Shown piece by piece: positions 24,284 through 32,903 of a DNA stretch of 32,903 bases. This DNA comes from Shewanella sp. (GTDB lineage Bacteria > Pseudomonadota > Gammaproteobacteria > Enterobacterales > Shewanellaceae), in NCBI RefSeq assembly GCF_013214165.1, contig NZ_JABSSM010000049.1:1-32903 (forward strand). The letters run 5' to 3'. The stretch's first letter is position 1, and each line of letters begins with the position of its first letter. The notes below the pieces were generated by a model. It did not search any database. It was given only the letters and a program-made list of their open reading frames with translations, and had not been told where the DNA came from. A program made the position numbers and the translations under genes.

Positions 24284-25895
24284 GGCTCGCTCCTTGGGCT
24301 AGTGCTTGCTCTGGTTGTGGTTGTTGTACCGGCTCTGGTTCATGCTCCGGGGTGGGAATGGCCTCGACTGTGCTGGCATTGAGGTAAAAATTACGGCTCA
24401 CATCCTTGTTCAGGCATTCGCCGTCTAAGTCCTGCACGCTGCCGCTGTCGACCAGCTCTGCGATAAGCTCGTTAGCACAAGATTGATGGGCGACCCCGTG
24501 GGTGGCGTAGGGGGCGATAAAGTGCTTGGCATTAGTGAGCTTTTCCATGGCTAACTCACCCCAGCTCGGCGGTGTGGCCGGATCTAATTGTCCCGATAAC
24601 ACTAAGGTGGGGATGTCGCTGCTAATGGGCGCCGAAAAGTCATCATCCACGGCGGGCATGTTCCAGATGGCGCAGGATTGTGCGAATGTAGTCACCATCT
24701 CCCGACCAAAATAGGTCTGGTTAGCGGCGTCTCGCTCGGCAGTGGTGAGGCGTTGCCAATCTTCGCCACAAATCACCGAGGCATGCATGCCCATGGCGAT
24801 ACCTGTGCTATCGATAGTGAGCGCATAGAGGCCTAGGATGGGTTGGAAATTATCCTTAGCGGCCTCACTGATCGCATGTGGGATCAGCGCGCGGACATTC
24901 GGCATATACAGGGCCATTCTGATGGCGCCCATAAACTTGGCTCGGGTCATGGTGAGCTGGGTTGCCTCGCCTGTTAACGGGTCTGGTACCTGGCTGACCA
25001 TTGGCGCTATGGCTAGCTTGGCATCGACATGGGTTAGGTCTGCTTGCAGGTTGGGAAACTGAGCGTCGCAGAGCGTGTTAGTGCCGCAATCCTTAATTAA
25101 CAGATCGAAGGCGCGGCTGATGGCATTGCCTATGGCCAGTACGCTCTGTTGCATCGGGACTACGCCGTCTATGGTGACTGTCGACAGCGCTTGTGGGTAG
25201 TGGCCTAGATACAGTTGTGCCATGCGAGTGCCGTAAGATATGCCATATACATGCAGCTTCTTATAGCCGAGATGCTTGCGCACGGCTTCGAAATCATCTA
25301 ATGCATTTAGGCTACCGTATTGAGTGACATCGGCGTCGAGTTCATCCAGACAGGCCTGAGTCTCGGTGGCCACATCGAAATCAGCTTCGTTAATGGCCAA
25401 GGGATTTTCGAAGCCGTCTCCTTCGCAGGTTAAGATGTTGGATCGACCGGTGCCGCGCTGATCGATGAGTAAGATATCTCGACTCTGACGGATTTTACTG
25501 AACATACGGCTGAAGCCTGCGGCGTTATCTATGGCAGATTGACCCGGGCCACCGGCGATGGCTAGAAAGGCTTCGGCCTGATTATCACTTTTTATCGCTG
25601 CCAGCACAGCATAGTGGATCTCTATCTGTTTACCATCCGGCTTAGCGGGATTCTCCGCCACTGTGATAAAACCGCAGTTAACTTGCTCAGACAAGCCATC
25701 CAGATAACAGGTTTGCTCATTCTGGCTCGTCTGTTTACCCGCGTTATTCTTGCTGATATCAGCGTCTGCAAAGGCAGGAAGGCTGAGTATAATGCTGCTG
25801 ATAACTATGGTGCCCAACAGCGTCATTAATGGCTTGCCCGTTATTATCTTGTTGGCCTCTCTTGTCGCAGACCCGTCTCGGTTTCCATGAAACAT
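24276..25895 (-). CDS. secreted alpha/beta hydrolase, S33 family (tripeptidyl aminopeptidase-like)
   Basis: The 539-residue protein has a late hydrophobic export segment (about 24-44, MTLLGTIVISSIILSLPAFA), so it is probably periplasmic or secreted. Alpha/beta-hydrolase features are AGGPGQSA (oxyanion), DQRGTGRS, the nucleophile elbow VYGISYGT (Ser220), Asp438 in LSGQLDPATPP and a His in THGVAHQ (466 or 470). The C-terminus is rich in Pro/Glu/Gln. AAGGA lies nine bases before the chosen ATG; Met24 is an alternative start. It is the first gene of the operon with the NatA/NatB-like pair and is divergent from a GntR-type regulator. Confidence 0.88.
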   Translation of the reverse strand: MFHGNRDGSATREANKIITGKPLMTLLGTIVISSIILSLPAFADADISKNNAGKQTSQNEQTCYLDGLSEQVNCGFITVAENPAKPDGKQIEIHYAVLAAIKSDNQAEAFLAIAGGPGQSAIDNAAGFSRMFSKIRQSRDILLIDQRGTGRSNILTCEGDGFENPLAINEADFDVATETQACLDELDADVTQYGSLNALDDFEAVRKHLGYKKLHVYGISYGTRMAQLYLGHYPQALSTVTIDGVVPMQQSVLAIGNAISRAFDLLIKDCGTNTLCDAQFPNLQADLTHVDAKLAIAPMVSQVPDPLTGEATQLTMTRAKFMGAIRMALYMPNVRALIPHAISEAAKDNFQPILGLYALTIDSTGIAMGMHASVICGEDWQRLTTAERDAANQTYFGREMVTTFAQSCAIWNMPAVDDDFSAPISSDIPTLVLSGQLDPATPPSWGELAMEKLTNAKHFIAPYATHGVAHQSCANELIAELVDSGSVQDLDGECLNKDVSRNFYLNASTVEAIPTPEHEPEPVQQPQPEQALAQGASHD

Positions 25896-25941
25896 ACTGG
25901 CTATTCCTTTGTTGAAAATTACTCAATCTATGCTAGATTAT

Positions 25942-25975
25942 CACTGTATAGGTGTATCAATGTATTAATACAGTG
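25942..25975. promoter_or_regulatory. inverted repeats in the divergent promoter region, candidate YtrA-type operator
   Basis: CACTGTAT (25942-25949) and ATACAGTG (25968-25975) form an interrupted palindrome that overlaps a perfect 10-bp palindrome GTATTAATAC (25962-25971). It lies just upstream of the GntR-type gene and in the promoter of the divergent hydrolase operon, where a YtrA-type repressor would be expected to bind. Confidence 0.55.
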
Positions 25976-25986
25976 TCTAAAGGCTA

Positions 25987-26355
25987 ATGTTAGAACTAAT
26001 CAATGTCAACCCCAGTAGTGGTGAACCCATATATCGACAGTTGAGCGAACAGATTGTGCGTTTAATTGTGGGTGGCCAACTCGAAACAGAACAAGTGCTG
26101 CCTTCGGTGCGGAAGATGGCCGAGCACCTGTCGGTCAACCCCATGACTGTTTCCAGGGCGGTGCAGCAGCTGGTCGAGCAGGGATGGCTGGAGAGGCGCC
26201 GTGGCCAAGCTACCAGGGTGGCTAAACGAGAACATAGCGAGACAACTTCGAGTGCCCAGTTACTTAAGCCCGAGGTCGATGAGCTCGTGTCCCAAGCCAA
26301 ACAATTAGGCATAAGTCGTGATGAGTTAATGGCGCTCATCGATACTGGTTGGTAA
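25987..26355 (+). CDS. GntR-family regulator, YtrA subfamily
   Basis: The 122-residue protein has the GntR winged helix (GEPIYRQLSEQIVRLIVGG, SVRKMAEHLSVNPMTVSRA, LVEQGWLERRRGQATRV) and only a short C-terminal tail. This is the YtrA subfamily, whose members repress neighbouring ABC transporter genes. It is followed 43 bases later by an ABC ATPase gene and a membrane protein gene, with the candidate operator in front. AAAGG precedes the ATG. Confidence 0.93.
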   Translation: MLELINVNPSSGEPIYRQLSEQIVRLIVGGQLETEQVLPSVRKMAEHLSVNPMTVSRAVQQLVEQGWLERRRGQATRVAKREHSETTSSAQLLKPEVDELVSQAKQLGISRDELMALIDTGW

Positions 26356-26398
26356 AGCGGTAAAACAATAAACAAAATAAGCACAAAGGATTGAACTG

Positions 26399-27256
26399 AT
26401 GGATATGAACCAAGCGCCGATTCTTGAGTTTAACAAGGTTAGCAAACATTTTTCGGCTAAAGGCGAGGCCGCTAAGACTGCTATTAATTGCCTCTCAATA
26501 AAATTGTTTCCCGGCATGGTAGTGGGCCTATTGGGGAAAAACGGCGCCGGAAAATCGACCCTGATGCGCTGTGCGCTTGGGATCATAGAGCCAAGTTCGG
26601 GTGAGATCACCACCTTAGGAGAGCCGATTAGTCAATTGAGCTCAGAGGCTAAGGCGCAGATAGGGTATGTGCCACAACAAGCCTTCGGCTATGAAGGTTT
26701 CAGTGTCTCTAGGGCATTGGAATTACATCGAGGCTTCTATCCCGCGTGGGATCGGCAGCTTGAGAATACCTGGCTTGAGCGTTTCGATCTCGATTCTAAG
26801 CAACAAGTTCAACGCATGTCTGTGGGTCAGCGTCAGTCTCTGGCCTTGATCATGGCCATGGCCTACCGACCTAAGCTACTTATTCTGGATGAGCCTGTTG
26901 CTAGCCTAGATCCCATAGCCAGACGTAAATTTATGGCTGATCTGTTCGAACTGGCGCTTGAATCTGGCTCTGCTGTGCTGTTTTCATCCCATATCACCTC
27001 AGATCTGGAACGTGTCGCCAGCCATCTGGCACTCATGAGATCCGGCGAGCTGGTGTTGTTTAAGGAGATGGACTGTGTGCGCGAAGAGGTCAAGCTGCTT
27101 ACGTTTGCAAACGGTGCAGATATCCCGGCAGGACTAAAGGTGCTTAACCAGTACGGTAACAAGGTGCTGGTGGATAATTTCTGCGATGTGAAGTATCCAG
27201 ATATATCGGCTCAGTCACTGAATCTTGAGCAGCTGTTTATGGAGCTGCACAGATGA
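26399..27256 (+). CDS. ABC transporter ATP-binding protein (YtrB-like)
   Basis: The 285-residue ATPase has Walker A GLLGKNGAGKSTLM, signature MSVGQRQSLALIMAM, Walker B KLLILDEPVASLD and H-loop LFSSHIT. AAGGA lies eight bases before ATG. It overlaps the downstream membrane protein gene by 4 bases (ATGA). With the YtrA-type regulator it forms a self-regulated exporter operon; the substrate is unknown. Confidence 0.93.
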   Translation: MDMNQAPILEFNKVSKHFSAKGEAAKTAINCLSIKLFPGMVVGLLGKNGAGKSTLMRCALGIIEPSSGEITTLGEPISQLSSEAKAQIGYVPQQAFGYEGFSVSRALELHRGFYPAWDRQLENTWLERFDLDSKQQVQRMSVGQRQSLALIMAMAYRPKLLILDEPVASLDPIARRKFMADLFELALESGSAVLFSSHITSDLERVASHLALMRSGELVLFKEMDCVREEVKLLTFANGADIPAGLKVLNQYGNKVLVDNFCDVKYPDISAQSLNLEQLFMELHR

Positions 27257-28572
27257 GTCGCACTAACCCAGAGCGGATCCAGGCTAGGAGTGATAATGGG
27301 CTCTGGCTGACATCCTTGCAGCGTCGATTCGCTGGCGTGATCCGCTTCTGGTGCTACGATCTTTTTAGTGCCAGCTTTATGGGAGTCGCTCTGTTGTTGG
27401 TGTGCTTGGTGCCGGTCATCGTATTGGTTAAACCCGAGGCATTGGCCCTGACCTTAGGCATGATGCAATTGTCAGTATCGGCGGCGGTGGCCTGGCAGTT
27501 GAATCGGTTAGCGGCGACAGAGTGGTCGATACTGATCCCTGAATATAGACGGAACATATTCTTTCAATGTGGCTTTATGTTGTTGGGGTCATTTATTATA
27601 GGCAGCCTAGTCTGCTTGCTGGTAGGCGTGGAGGGGGCATTTACCCAACTGCTGTTAGCGACGGGTTTAGGCCTGCTCTTTGTTTATTTATGCCAGAGAC
27701 AACCGAGTGGCTATTATCTGTCTATCTTGCTCTATGTGCCTCTACACTTCGTTGACGCGATTGCCGAATATTTCTCTCCGGTGATGATGGCGGCACTGAT
27801 GATCGCTAACCTGGCTTTAGTCTGGGCTATATGGAAGAGAGGGAGGGTAAGAGGTTGGCATGCGGATGCCAGGACTGTCTATCTCAACGCGCTGGTGATG
27901 GGAGGGATTTGGTTTCCGAGTGTTAAGTCTTACCCCTTGATCAGCAAGCTTGAACAGCAGCTTCATCCGGTTAATTTTTTCATTGGTCCCTTGCTGGCCC
28001 AGTTAATCATAGCCATGCCGATAATCACACTCATAGTGGCGGCGTTCGCTCAGCTGATGGGCGTGCAGACCCAGGTGCTGTTTATATTGGTGCTGTCTAG
28101 CTGTGTGGCTTGCACTATGGTGCATTGGAGCCGCATTCAATGTTGGCGAGCGGTGGAAACCTTATTTATGCTGCCAGGGTTTAGCGGCAAGCAGGGCTTG
28201 ATAGATGGGTTTAATCGCGCTCAAATTAACTTGCTAATCTTGTTAACCTTGAGCATGGCGGTGACTGCGGCTCTGGTTGCATTGTTCAATCCAGCCATCA
28301 CTTTTGCCATCTGGTCCCACTTCGTCTTGAGTACCTTCTTCGGTTGTGGTTTTCTCTTAGGGGCAGGCAGTGCGTGTAAGACGGCGTTACAGCTGTCCAC
28401 CACTATGTTAATAATTATTGTTCATGGGGCTTGGGTTTCGGCAAGTTTACCTGTGTTTGCCGAAGAAACCGACGTTGGGTTATGGTTTGCGGGCGATCTC
28501 GTGCTAGTGGCCATTTCAATGCTAACTATATGCTGGGGAAGTAAAAAGTTGTGGCAAGGCGATCTGGTCTAG
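27253..28572 (+). CDS. membrane protein, probable ABC transporter permease partner
   Basis: The 439-residue protein has about ten to twelve hydrophobic segments (first FMGVALLLVCLVPVIVLV, last LVLVAISMLTICWG) and no enzyme motif. The coupling to the ATPase gene by a 4-base overlap indicates that it forms the membrane part of the transporter. No specific family was recognised by eye. Confidence 0.75.
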   Translation: MSRTNPERIQARSDNGLWLTSLQRRFAGVIRFWCYDLFSASFMGVALLLVCLVPVIVLVKPEALALTLGMMQLSVSAAVAWQLNRLAATEWSILIPEYRRNIFFQCGFMLLGSFIIGSLVCLLVGVEGAFTQLLLATGLGLLFVYLCQRQPSGYYLSILLYVPLHFVDAIAEYFSPVMMAALMIANLALVWAIWKRGRVRGWHADARTVYLNALVMGGIWFPSVKSYPLISKLEQQLHPVNFFIGPLLAQLIIAMPIITLIVAAFAQLMGVQTQVLFILVLSSCVACTMVHWSRIQCWRAVETLFMLPGFSGKQGLIDGFNRAQINLLILLTLSMAVTAALVALFNPAITFAIWSHFVLSTFFGCGFLLGAGSACKTALQLSTTMLIIIVHGAWVSASLPVFAEETDVGLWFAGDLVLVAISMLTICWGSKKLWQGDLV

Positions 28573-28700
28573 GGCCACAAGTTTGATAAATCTGTGGCTG
28601 AACTCACTAAGATTGAGCAATTGCTCTTATTTTTCTTGGGCCATTGGCGTAAAATGTCTGCAAACAGCAACACCTGTACGCTTAAAAAGGCCCCAAACAT

Positions 28701-30497
28701 ATGTCACTCGAGCAGTATCATTTAACACGATTAATCAAGAAGCAGAGCCTGCAACTCGGCGATGCTATCGCGCTCGAAGGATACGAAATGGCGGCCCCAT
28801 GGCATCAGGTGAGCTGGAGCAATTTCGATAGCATCAGCTCCCAGGTCGCTCAAGCCTTGATTCATTTTGGCTTCGAAGCTCAAGACCGCGTGGCCATCCT
28901 TGCACAGAACATGCCTCAATGGACCTGTGCCGATATTGCTTGCCTCAAGACCCGCGCCGTTGTGGTGCCCATCTATCCAACCAGCACCTTCGAACAGGCG
29001 AGTTATATTATCGATGATGCCGAGGCGAAACTTATCTTCGCTGGCGATCAGGCTCATTATGAGATGGCCTGTAAGCTGACTGACGTATGTAGCAGCTTGA
29101 TGCAGGTGGTGGTGTTCGATAAGAGCGTCAGCCTGCAAGACAATGCCAATCATCATTACTTCGACGACCTTATCGCCGACAACTATCCGCCAAAGACACT
29201 CATCGAGTTGGATAAACGACTCGAAGCGGCCAATTTAGATGATCTGCTGACCCTAATTTACACCTCAGGTACTACAGGCGAGCCCAAAGGCGTGATGCTG
29301 GATCACCGTAACATTGCTTCTATGGTGCGTCAGCACGATAGCTTCCTGCCATTTACGCCCGGTGACGTGTCTCTGGCCTTCCTGCCTCTGAGTCATGTGT
29401 TCGAACGTGGCTGGAGCTTCTATGTGCTCAGTCGTGGTGGCCATAACGTCTATCTGCAAAACCCTATGGCGGTCAAAGAAGCCATAGTCCAGGTGCGTCC
29501 ACACACACTGTGTGTGGTACCCCGATTTTTAGAGAAGGTGTATAGCGCGGTACAGGATAAGGTCTCTAAGGCACCGAGTTCCCGTCAGAAGTTGTTCGCC
29601 TGGGCCATGAATGTGGGTCATCGTCAATCTGAGGTGGGTCAGGGCCGTGAGAAGGCATCACTGGCCTTGAGCTTGCAATGGAAATTGGCCGATAAACTGG
29701 TGTTTAGCAAGCTTAAGCAGGTACTGGGTGGACGCCTCAAGTTTATGCCTGTGGGTGGTGCCGCGCTAGATCCTACCGTGAGCGCCTTCTTCCAGAGTAT
29801 CGACGTGCCTGTGTTGTGTGGCTTTGGCATGACAGAAACGACGGCCACGGCCACTTGTAATACGCTGGCTAATCGCGTTCCCGGCTCCAACGGTAATGCC
29901 ATACCTGAGGTCGAGATAAAATTAGGCAAAGATAACGAGATCTTAGTGCGCGGTGATACCGTGATGCGCGGTTACTATAACCGTCCACAAGAAACTGCCG
30001 CTACCTTCGAAGATGGCTGGTTGAAGACTGGCGATGCGGGCCGTATCGATGAACAAGGCAACTTGTTTATCACCGACCGCATCAAGGAGCTGATGAAGAC
30101 GTCTAACGGTAAGTATATCGCGCCTCAGCGCGTCGAGGGTAAGCTGGCTTGTTGTCCTTTCATCGAGCAAGTTGCCATAGTGGCGGATGCTAAGAACTAT
30201 GTCACCGCCTTGATCGTACCCGCATTTGGCGTGCTGGAGGCTTGGGCTAAAGAGAAGGGGGTGCATTATGAATCGCATAGAGAACTGTTACGTCACCGAC
30301 AAGTCATCGAGTCTTTCGAACAAAGACTCAAGACACTGCAGAGCGAACTGGCCGGTTTCGAGAAGATTAAGAAGTTTACTCTGCTAACGGAAGCCTTCTC
30401 CATAGACGCGGGACTCATCACCCCGACCATGAAGTTACGCCGTAAGGTGATTTATCATAAGTATGCTCGCGAGATCAGTGCCATGTATGGTAAATAG
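28701..30497 (+). CDS. long-chain acyl-CoA synthetase (AMP-binding)
   Basis: The 598-residue protein activates a fatty acid through an acyl-AMP to acyl-CoA. The phosphate-binding loop is LIYTSGTTGEPKGVML, followed by LPLSHVFERGW, the adenylate motif GFGMTETTA, and GDAGRIDEQGNLFITDR, which leads to KELMKTSNGKYIAPQRVEGK near the C-terminus. Length and motifs fit the FAA1/long-chain class rather than the FadD of fatty-acid degradation. AAAAGG precedes the ATG. A thioesterase gene follows 88 bases downstream on the same strand. Confidence 0.93.
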   Translation: MSLEQYHLTRLIKKQSLQLGDAIALEGYEMAAPWHQVSWSNFDSISSQVAQALIHFGFEAQDRVAILAQNMPQWTCADIACLKTRAVVVPIYPTSTFEQASYIIDDAEAKLIFAGDQAHYEMACKLTDVCSSLMQVVVFDKSVSLQDNANHHYFDDLIADNYPPKTLIELDKRLEAANLDDLLTLIYTSGTTGEPKGVMLDHRNIASMVRQHDSFLPFTPGDVSLAFLPLSHVFERGWSFYVLSRGGHNVYLQNPMAVKEAIVQVRPHTLCVVPRFLEKVYSAVQDKVSKAPSSRQKLFAWAMNVGHRQSEVGQGREKASLALSLQWKLADKLVFSKLKQVLGGRLKFMPVGGAALDPTVSAFFQSIDVPVLCGFGMTETTATATCNTLANRVPGSNGNAIPEVEIKLGKDNEILVRGDTVMRGYYNRPQETAATFEDGWLKTGDAGRIDEQGNLFITDRIKELMKTSNGKYIAPQRVEGKLACCPFIEQVAIVADAKNYVTALIVPAFGVLEAWAKEKGVHYESHRELLRHRQVIESFEQRLKTLQSELAGFEKIKKFTLLTEAFSIDAGLITPTMKLRRKVIYHKYAREISAMYGK

Positions 30498-30585
30498 ATC
30501 TGCTTCACATCTCTATGTATGTCACTGCGTGACGTTATCGAGTAATGATGCAGCTAGAACAAGAATAATAAGAGGATATTGAGAT

Positions 30586-30990
30586 ATGTCAGAGACTTTT
30601 TTTAGTTTAGCCATTCAGCCAAGATTCAACGAGACCGATGGTCTGGGGCATATTAACAACACAGTGCTTCCTGTGTGGTTTGAGGCTGCACGTGAGCCGG
30701 TATTCGAGATCTTCAATCCTAGCCTGGACCTGAGTCAGTGGAACCTGATAGTGGCGGGTTTTACCATAGCTTATACGTCGCCGACTCATTATGGCAAGCC
30801 TGTCAGCGTTAAGACCTGGATCAGCCGAGTGGGTAACTCTAGCTTCGAGGTGGCCCAGCAGAGCTGGCAGGAGGGTAAGATGACTGCAGAAGCTAAGACG
30901 ACTCTGGTGCATTACGATTACGGCATAGATAAGAGTCAGCCGATTTCAGACGAGATTAAGTCTCAGCTTGCAAAGCTAACAGGTGAATAG
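30586..30990 (+). CDS. acyl-CoA thioesterase, hotdog (4HBT) family
   Basis: The 134-residue single hotdog domain has the active-site segment ETDGLGHINNTVLPVWFEAA, the catalytic Asp/His-Asn-Asn pattern of YbgC-type thioesterases. It hydrolyses acyl-CoA to free acid; chain length is unknown. AGAGGAT precedes the ATG. It lies next to the acyl-CoA ligase gene, which does the reverse reaction, and faces a second thioesterase gene. Confidence 0.9.
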   Translation: MSETFFSLAIQPRFNETDGLGHINNTVLPVWFEAAREPVFEIFNPSLDLSQWNLIVAGFTIAYTSPTHYGKPVSVKTWISRVGNSSFEVAQQSWQEGKMTAEAKTTLVHYDYGIDKSQPISDEIKSQLAKLTGE

Positions 30991-31040
30991 TTCGCTTTGG
31001 TTTTTTATGAAAGCTGAGTTATTACTTTTGCGCATACCCA

Positions 31041-31071
31041 CAGCTAGCCTCAACCTCGAGGTTAGCCGATT
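31041..31071. other. palindrome between the convergent thioesterase genes
   Basis: AACCTCGAGGTT is a perfect 12-bp palindrome flanked by GCTAG and GTTAGC-like arms. There is no T-run. It may end transcription from either side but is unconfirmed. Confidence 0.35.
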
Positions 31072-31086
31072 CAGTCCAGCTTAGAC

Positions 31087-31530
31087 CTATGACTCAGCTT
31101 TCACTTCTTCATAGGTCTTGAGGGTCTCGACGAGTTCTGGGGTCAGTGTCGCCTTCTTGCCTGTCTTGAAGTTAAACATCACCACTTGTGAGCTACCTAA
31201 GGTAGTGATAGCGGCTTGTGCCTTGCTGAAAACCGTATAATGCATCATGAAACGGTCGGCCTTGATATCGCTAATCTTCACAGCGACTAACAAGGTGTCG
31301 GGAAAGGTGACCGGGCGCTTATAGCGGGCATGATTATCGCTCAGTACCGGGCCGACTTGCGTGGTTTGCAGATCGCCGAGCAGGTTTATCTGGCTAAAAA
31401 AGTCGATCCGAGCCGTCTCAAAATATTTGAAATAGATCACGTTATTCACGTGCTGTAGGGCATCCATCTCTCCCCAGGCTACGGTGATCTCTGTGTGGAC
31501 AGGGTTTTGTGCGATAAACTCTTCTAACAT
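31087..31530 (-). CDS. acyl-CoA thioesterase, hotdog (4HBT) family
   Basis: The 147-residue protein has the motif AWGEMDALQHVNNVIYFKYF (Asp, His-Val-Asn-Asn) and the downstream strand FMMHYTVFSKAQ. It is a paralogue-like partner of the opposite-strand enzyme at 30586, but the two differ clearly in sequence. GAGAGG lies just before the ATG. It is convergent with the other thioesterase gene. Confidence 0.9.
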   Translation of the reverse strand: MLEEFIAQNPVHTEITVAWGEMDALQHVNNVIYFKYFETARIDFFSQINLLGDLQTTQVGPVLSDNHARYKRPVTFPDTLLVAVKISDIKADRFMMHYTVFSKAQAAITTLGSSQVVMFNFKTGKKATLTPELVETLKTYEEVKAES

Positions 31531-31607
31531 GATGCCTCTCGTTATTAAAACGCTTGTTTAACTTAAGCGGCAGCATAGCAGCATGTCAGGAGGCGGACAA
31601 CAGGTGT

Positions 31608-31637
31608 AAAAAAAGGGCACTCAATGCTGAGTACCCT
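31608..31637 (-). terminator. rho-independent terminator after mtnC
   Basis: On the minus strand AAGGGTACTCA / TGAGTGCCCTT form a stem with one mismatch and a short loop, followed by a run of seven T (complement of 31609-31615). It lies about 22 bases after the mtnC stop codon and separates it from the thioesterase gene. Confidence 0.8.
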
Positions 31638-31658
31638 TGTTAAAGTTTATGCTGTTAA

Positions 31659-32336
31659 TTAGAACTTCAGTTCGGCAAAGCTAGTGATCTGCTTATGGCT
31701 GCCAGTACGTTGATCATCTGAGCGAACCATCTGTATGGTTCGCATTCCTGCTACTTCGGCCGCTTTAAGCTCTTCAACCACATCAGAGATAAATAGCACC
31801 TGCTTAGGCGCTAAGCTGATGGTGTTGATGATGTTGCTATAAGCCTGTTTGAATAGCTTGTTACCGGTACGGGTATCGAAATGGCCATCAAACTTAGGGG
31901 TCAGGTCGCCGCCATCACTGTGAGCAAACAGTAGCTTTTGGGCTTCTGCTGAGCCAGATGAGAAACTGTAAATGCGCATGTTTTGCTGCTTAATACCATC
32001 GATAGCCTGGATAAAATCAGGGAAAATATGACCGGTGAATTCGCCCTTGGCATATCCTTGCTTCCAGATCAGGCCTTGTAGTGTCTTAAGTGGCGTGGCT
32101 TTTCTGTCTTCGGCAATCCACAGCTGCAAGATCTCCACAACTCGTTCGAGAGACGCGTCGGGCTCTAGGGCAATATCTCTCACATCACAGATGCAGTTTT
32201 CTACTAAAACATTGTGTTCATTTTCTTTAAGAAAGTCGGGTAATGCCCTGGCGGAATAAGGAAAAAGCGTATCCTTAATAAAGCTAAGATCGGTTGTTGT
32301 ACCTGCTGTATCTACAACTATGGCTCTGATACCCAT
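31659..32336 (-). CDS. mtnC: enolase-phosphatase E1 (acireductone synthase)
   Basis: The 225-residue HAD-family protein of the methionine salvage pathway converts 2,3-diketo-5-methylthiopentyl-1-phosphate to acireductone. It has the start [29 protein letters not shown], motif [18 protein letters not shown] (Ser), FDTRTGNK with the motif III Lys region, and [18 protein letters not shown]. The usual first motif is DxEGTT; here the Glu is replaced by Ala (Asp9-Thr-Ala11). GGAG lies before the ATG. No other salvage genes are in the window. Confidence 0.9.
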   Translation of the reverse strand: MGIRAIVVDTAGTTTDLSFIKDTLFPYSARALPDFLKENEHNVLVENCICDVRDIALEPDASLERVVEILQLWIAEDRKATPLKTLQGLIWKQGYAKGEFTGHIFPDFIQAIDGIKQQNMRIYSFSSGSAEAQKLLFAHSDGGDLTPKFDGHFDTRTGNKLFKQAYSNIINTISLAPKQVLFISDVVEELKAAEVAGMRTIQMVRSDDQRTGSHKQITSFAELKF

Positions 32337-32755
32337 GTTTACTCCATGATGTGTTCGGAATCGTTATTCCAGTAACTGATGAGGTTATTTCCGGTGTGGA
32401 TCCTAAGCTGAAATGTCTGTTATTGCTAGACTAAACAGTGTGCAAAAAGTATTAAATTTATCGAATATGCGACATCAAGCGCCTTGATTGCACTAGCTGT
32501 ATGACTCAGCCGAGGTAGAGCGTTTTAACGACCATCAAGTATGGAGACTTTTGAAATCCAGAGTCGCATCTCGCAGACTCTGGTTGCAGTAAGAGTGCAT
32601 AGAAGGTCGTTCTTAGGTATCTGACCCATAGGGATAAATGGTGCGGGATAAATGGTGCGATAAATGGTGCCATCCATGTTAAGGATAAATGGTGAGATCA
32701 TGAGCGCTGGTCTAAGCTGAATATATCGTTTCGTTAATATGATAAGTGAGTGGTT
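32337..32755. repeat. gene-free stretch with four copies of GATAAATGGTG before the RAYT gene
   Basis: The 11-mer GATAAATGGTG occurs at 32633-32643, 32647-32657, 32659-32669 and 32684-32694. No gene is supported in the rest of the stretch. The repeats lie some 60 bases upstream of a REP-associated transposase gene, so they may be the transposase's own target repeats. Confidence 0.7.
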
Positions 32756-32903
32756 ATGCCGCGCCCAAGAAGAACCCAAGTCAGTATCGAAGATACGTCC
32801 TGGTACCATTGCTGCTCACGTTTATGCCGCCGTTCGATGTTAATGGGAGATGATCCTTTAACCGGAATAAACTACGACCATAGGCGTGACTGGGTTGAAT
32901 CGC
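32756..32903 (+). CDS. REP-associated tyrosine transposase (RAYT), 5' part cut by window end
   Basis: The frame is open from ATG at 32756 to the window end (49 codons). It begins MPRPRRTQVSIEDTSWYHCC, continues SRLCRRSMLM and ends DHRRDWVES. This is the characteristic N-terminus of RAYT/IS200-like Y1 transposases found singly in Shewanella and other gammaproteobacteria (WYHCxSR, then a DHRRxWVE segment). The catalytic HUH and Tyr lie beyond the window. GAGTGG precedes the ATG. Confidence 0.85.
   Translation, partial: MPRPRRTQVSIEDTSWYHCCSRLCRRSMLMGDDPLTGINYDHRRDWVES

Noticed and set aside
27354..29929. Antisense frames within the transporter and acyl-CoA ligase genes
   Set aside because: They are shadows of well-supported genes on the plus strand.

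Overview
The window looks like a Shewanella-type gammaproteobacterial chromosome. The support is gene order and sequence: gpmI-envC-ctpA-yibQ on the minus strand faces a rhodanese gene, secB and gpsA on the plus strand. The 3' end of a 5S rRNA, an nsrR-like regulator, mogA and mtnC fit the same assignment. The species cannot be fixed from this sequence alone.

Layout. 1-900: end of an rRNA operon (5S 3' part plus terminator) followed by a patchwork of direct and inverted 5S-tail/terminator copies and short palindromes. 900-1375: decayed IS630-type transposase. 1636-2367: small YkgJ-type cysteine-cluster protein and an NsrR-like Rrf2 regulator. 2395-7152: minus-strand envelope/glycolysis operon. 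7394-9563: rhodanese, SecB, GpsA, then a terminator and a nested repeat array (9633-9989). 10045-11229: HI0933-type flavoprotein, followed by debris that includes a decayed copy of its own 3' end and a 5'-truncated copy of an AbiEii gene. 12365-14091: intact AbiE-type toxin-antitoxin pair. 14640-19020: AT-rich accessory island. 19806-20339: mogA with a duplicated tail. 20545-22023: unusual protein made of ten HTH/Myb-like repeats. 22199-28572: two ABC exporter modules around a secreted S33 hydrolase and a YtrA-type GntR regulator. 28701-31530: acyl-CoA ligase and two hotdog thioesterases. 31659-32336: mtnC. The right edge holds the start of a RAYT (REP-associated transposase) preceded by short repeats.

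The most unusual region is 14640-19020, read on the minus strand. A block of about 390-400 bp occurs three times (15656-16042, 16911-17312, 18329-18725), and a fourth is cut down to 27 bp at 14648-14674. Each full block carries the 3' end of a peptide-exporter ABC transporter gene (still open to its stop codon), a shared intergenic region, a good ribosome binding site and the start codon of a small peptide gene. The peptides then diverge: two have clear double-glycine leaders and one is degenerate. Directly after each peptide lies a different protein: an S26 signal peptidase, a CPBP intramembrane protease, or a secreted ClpP-fold protease. A small membrane protein precedes the first block. This reads as an array of exchangeable bacteriocin-like cassettes that pair a peptide with a protease, built by recombination at the end of an exporter gene. 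No complete exporter is present in the window.

Other notable structures are a 95-bp tandem duplication that created two overlapping 32-codon ORFs between an ABC ATPase and its permease, and an Ala in place of the usual Glu in the first motif of MtnC.
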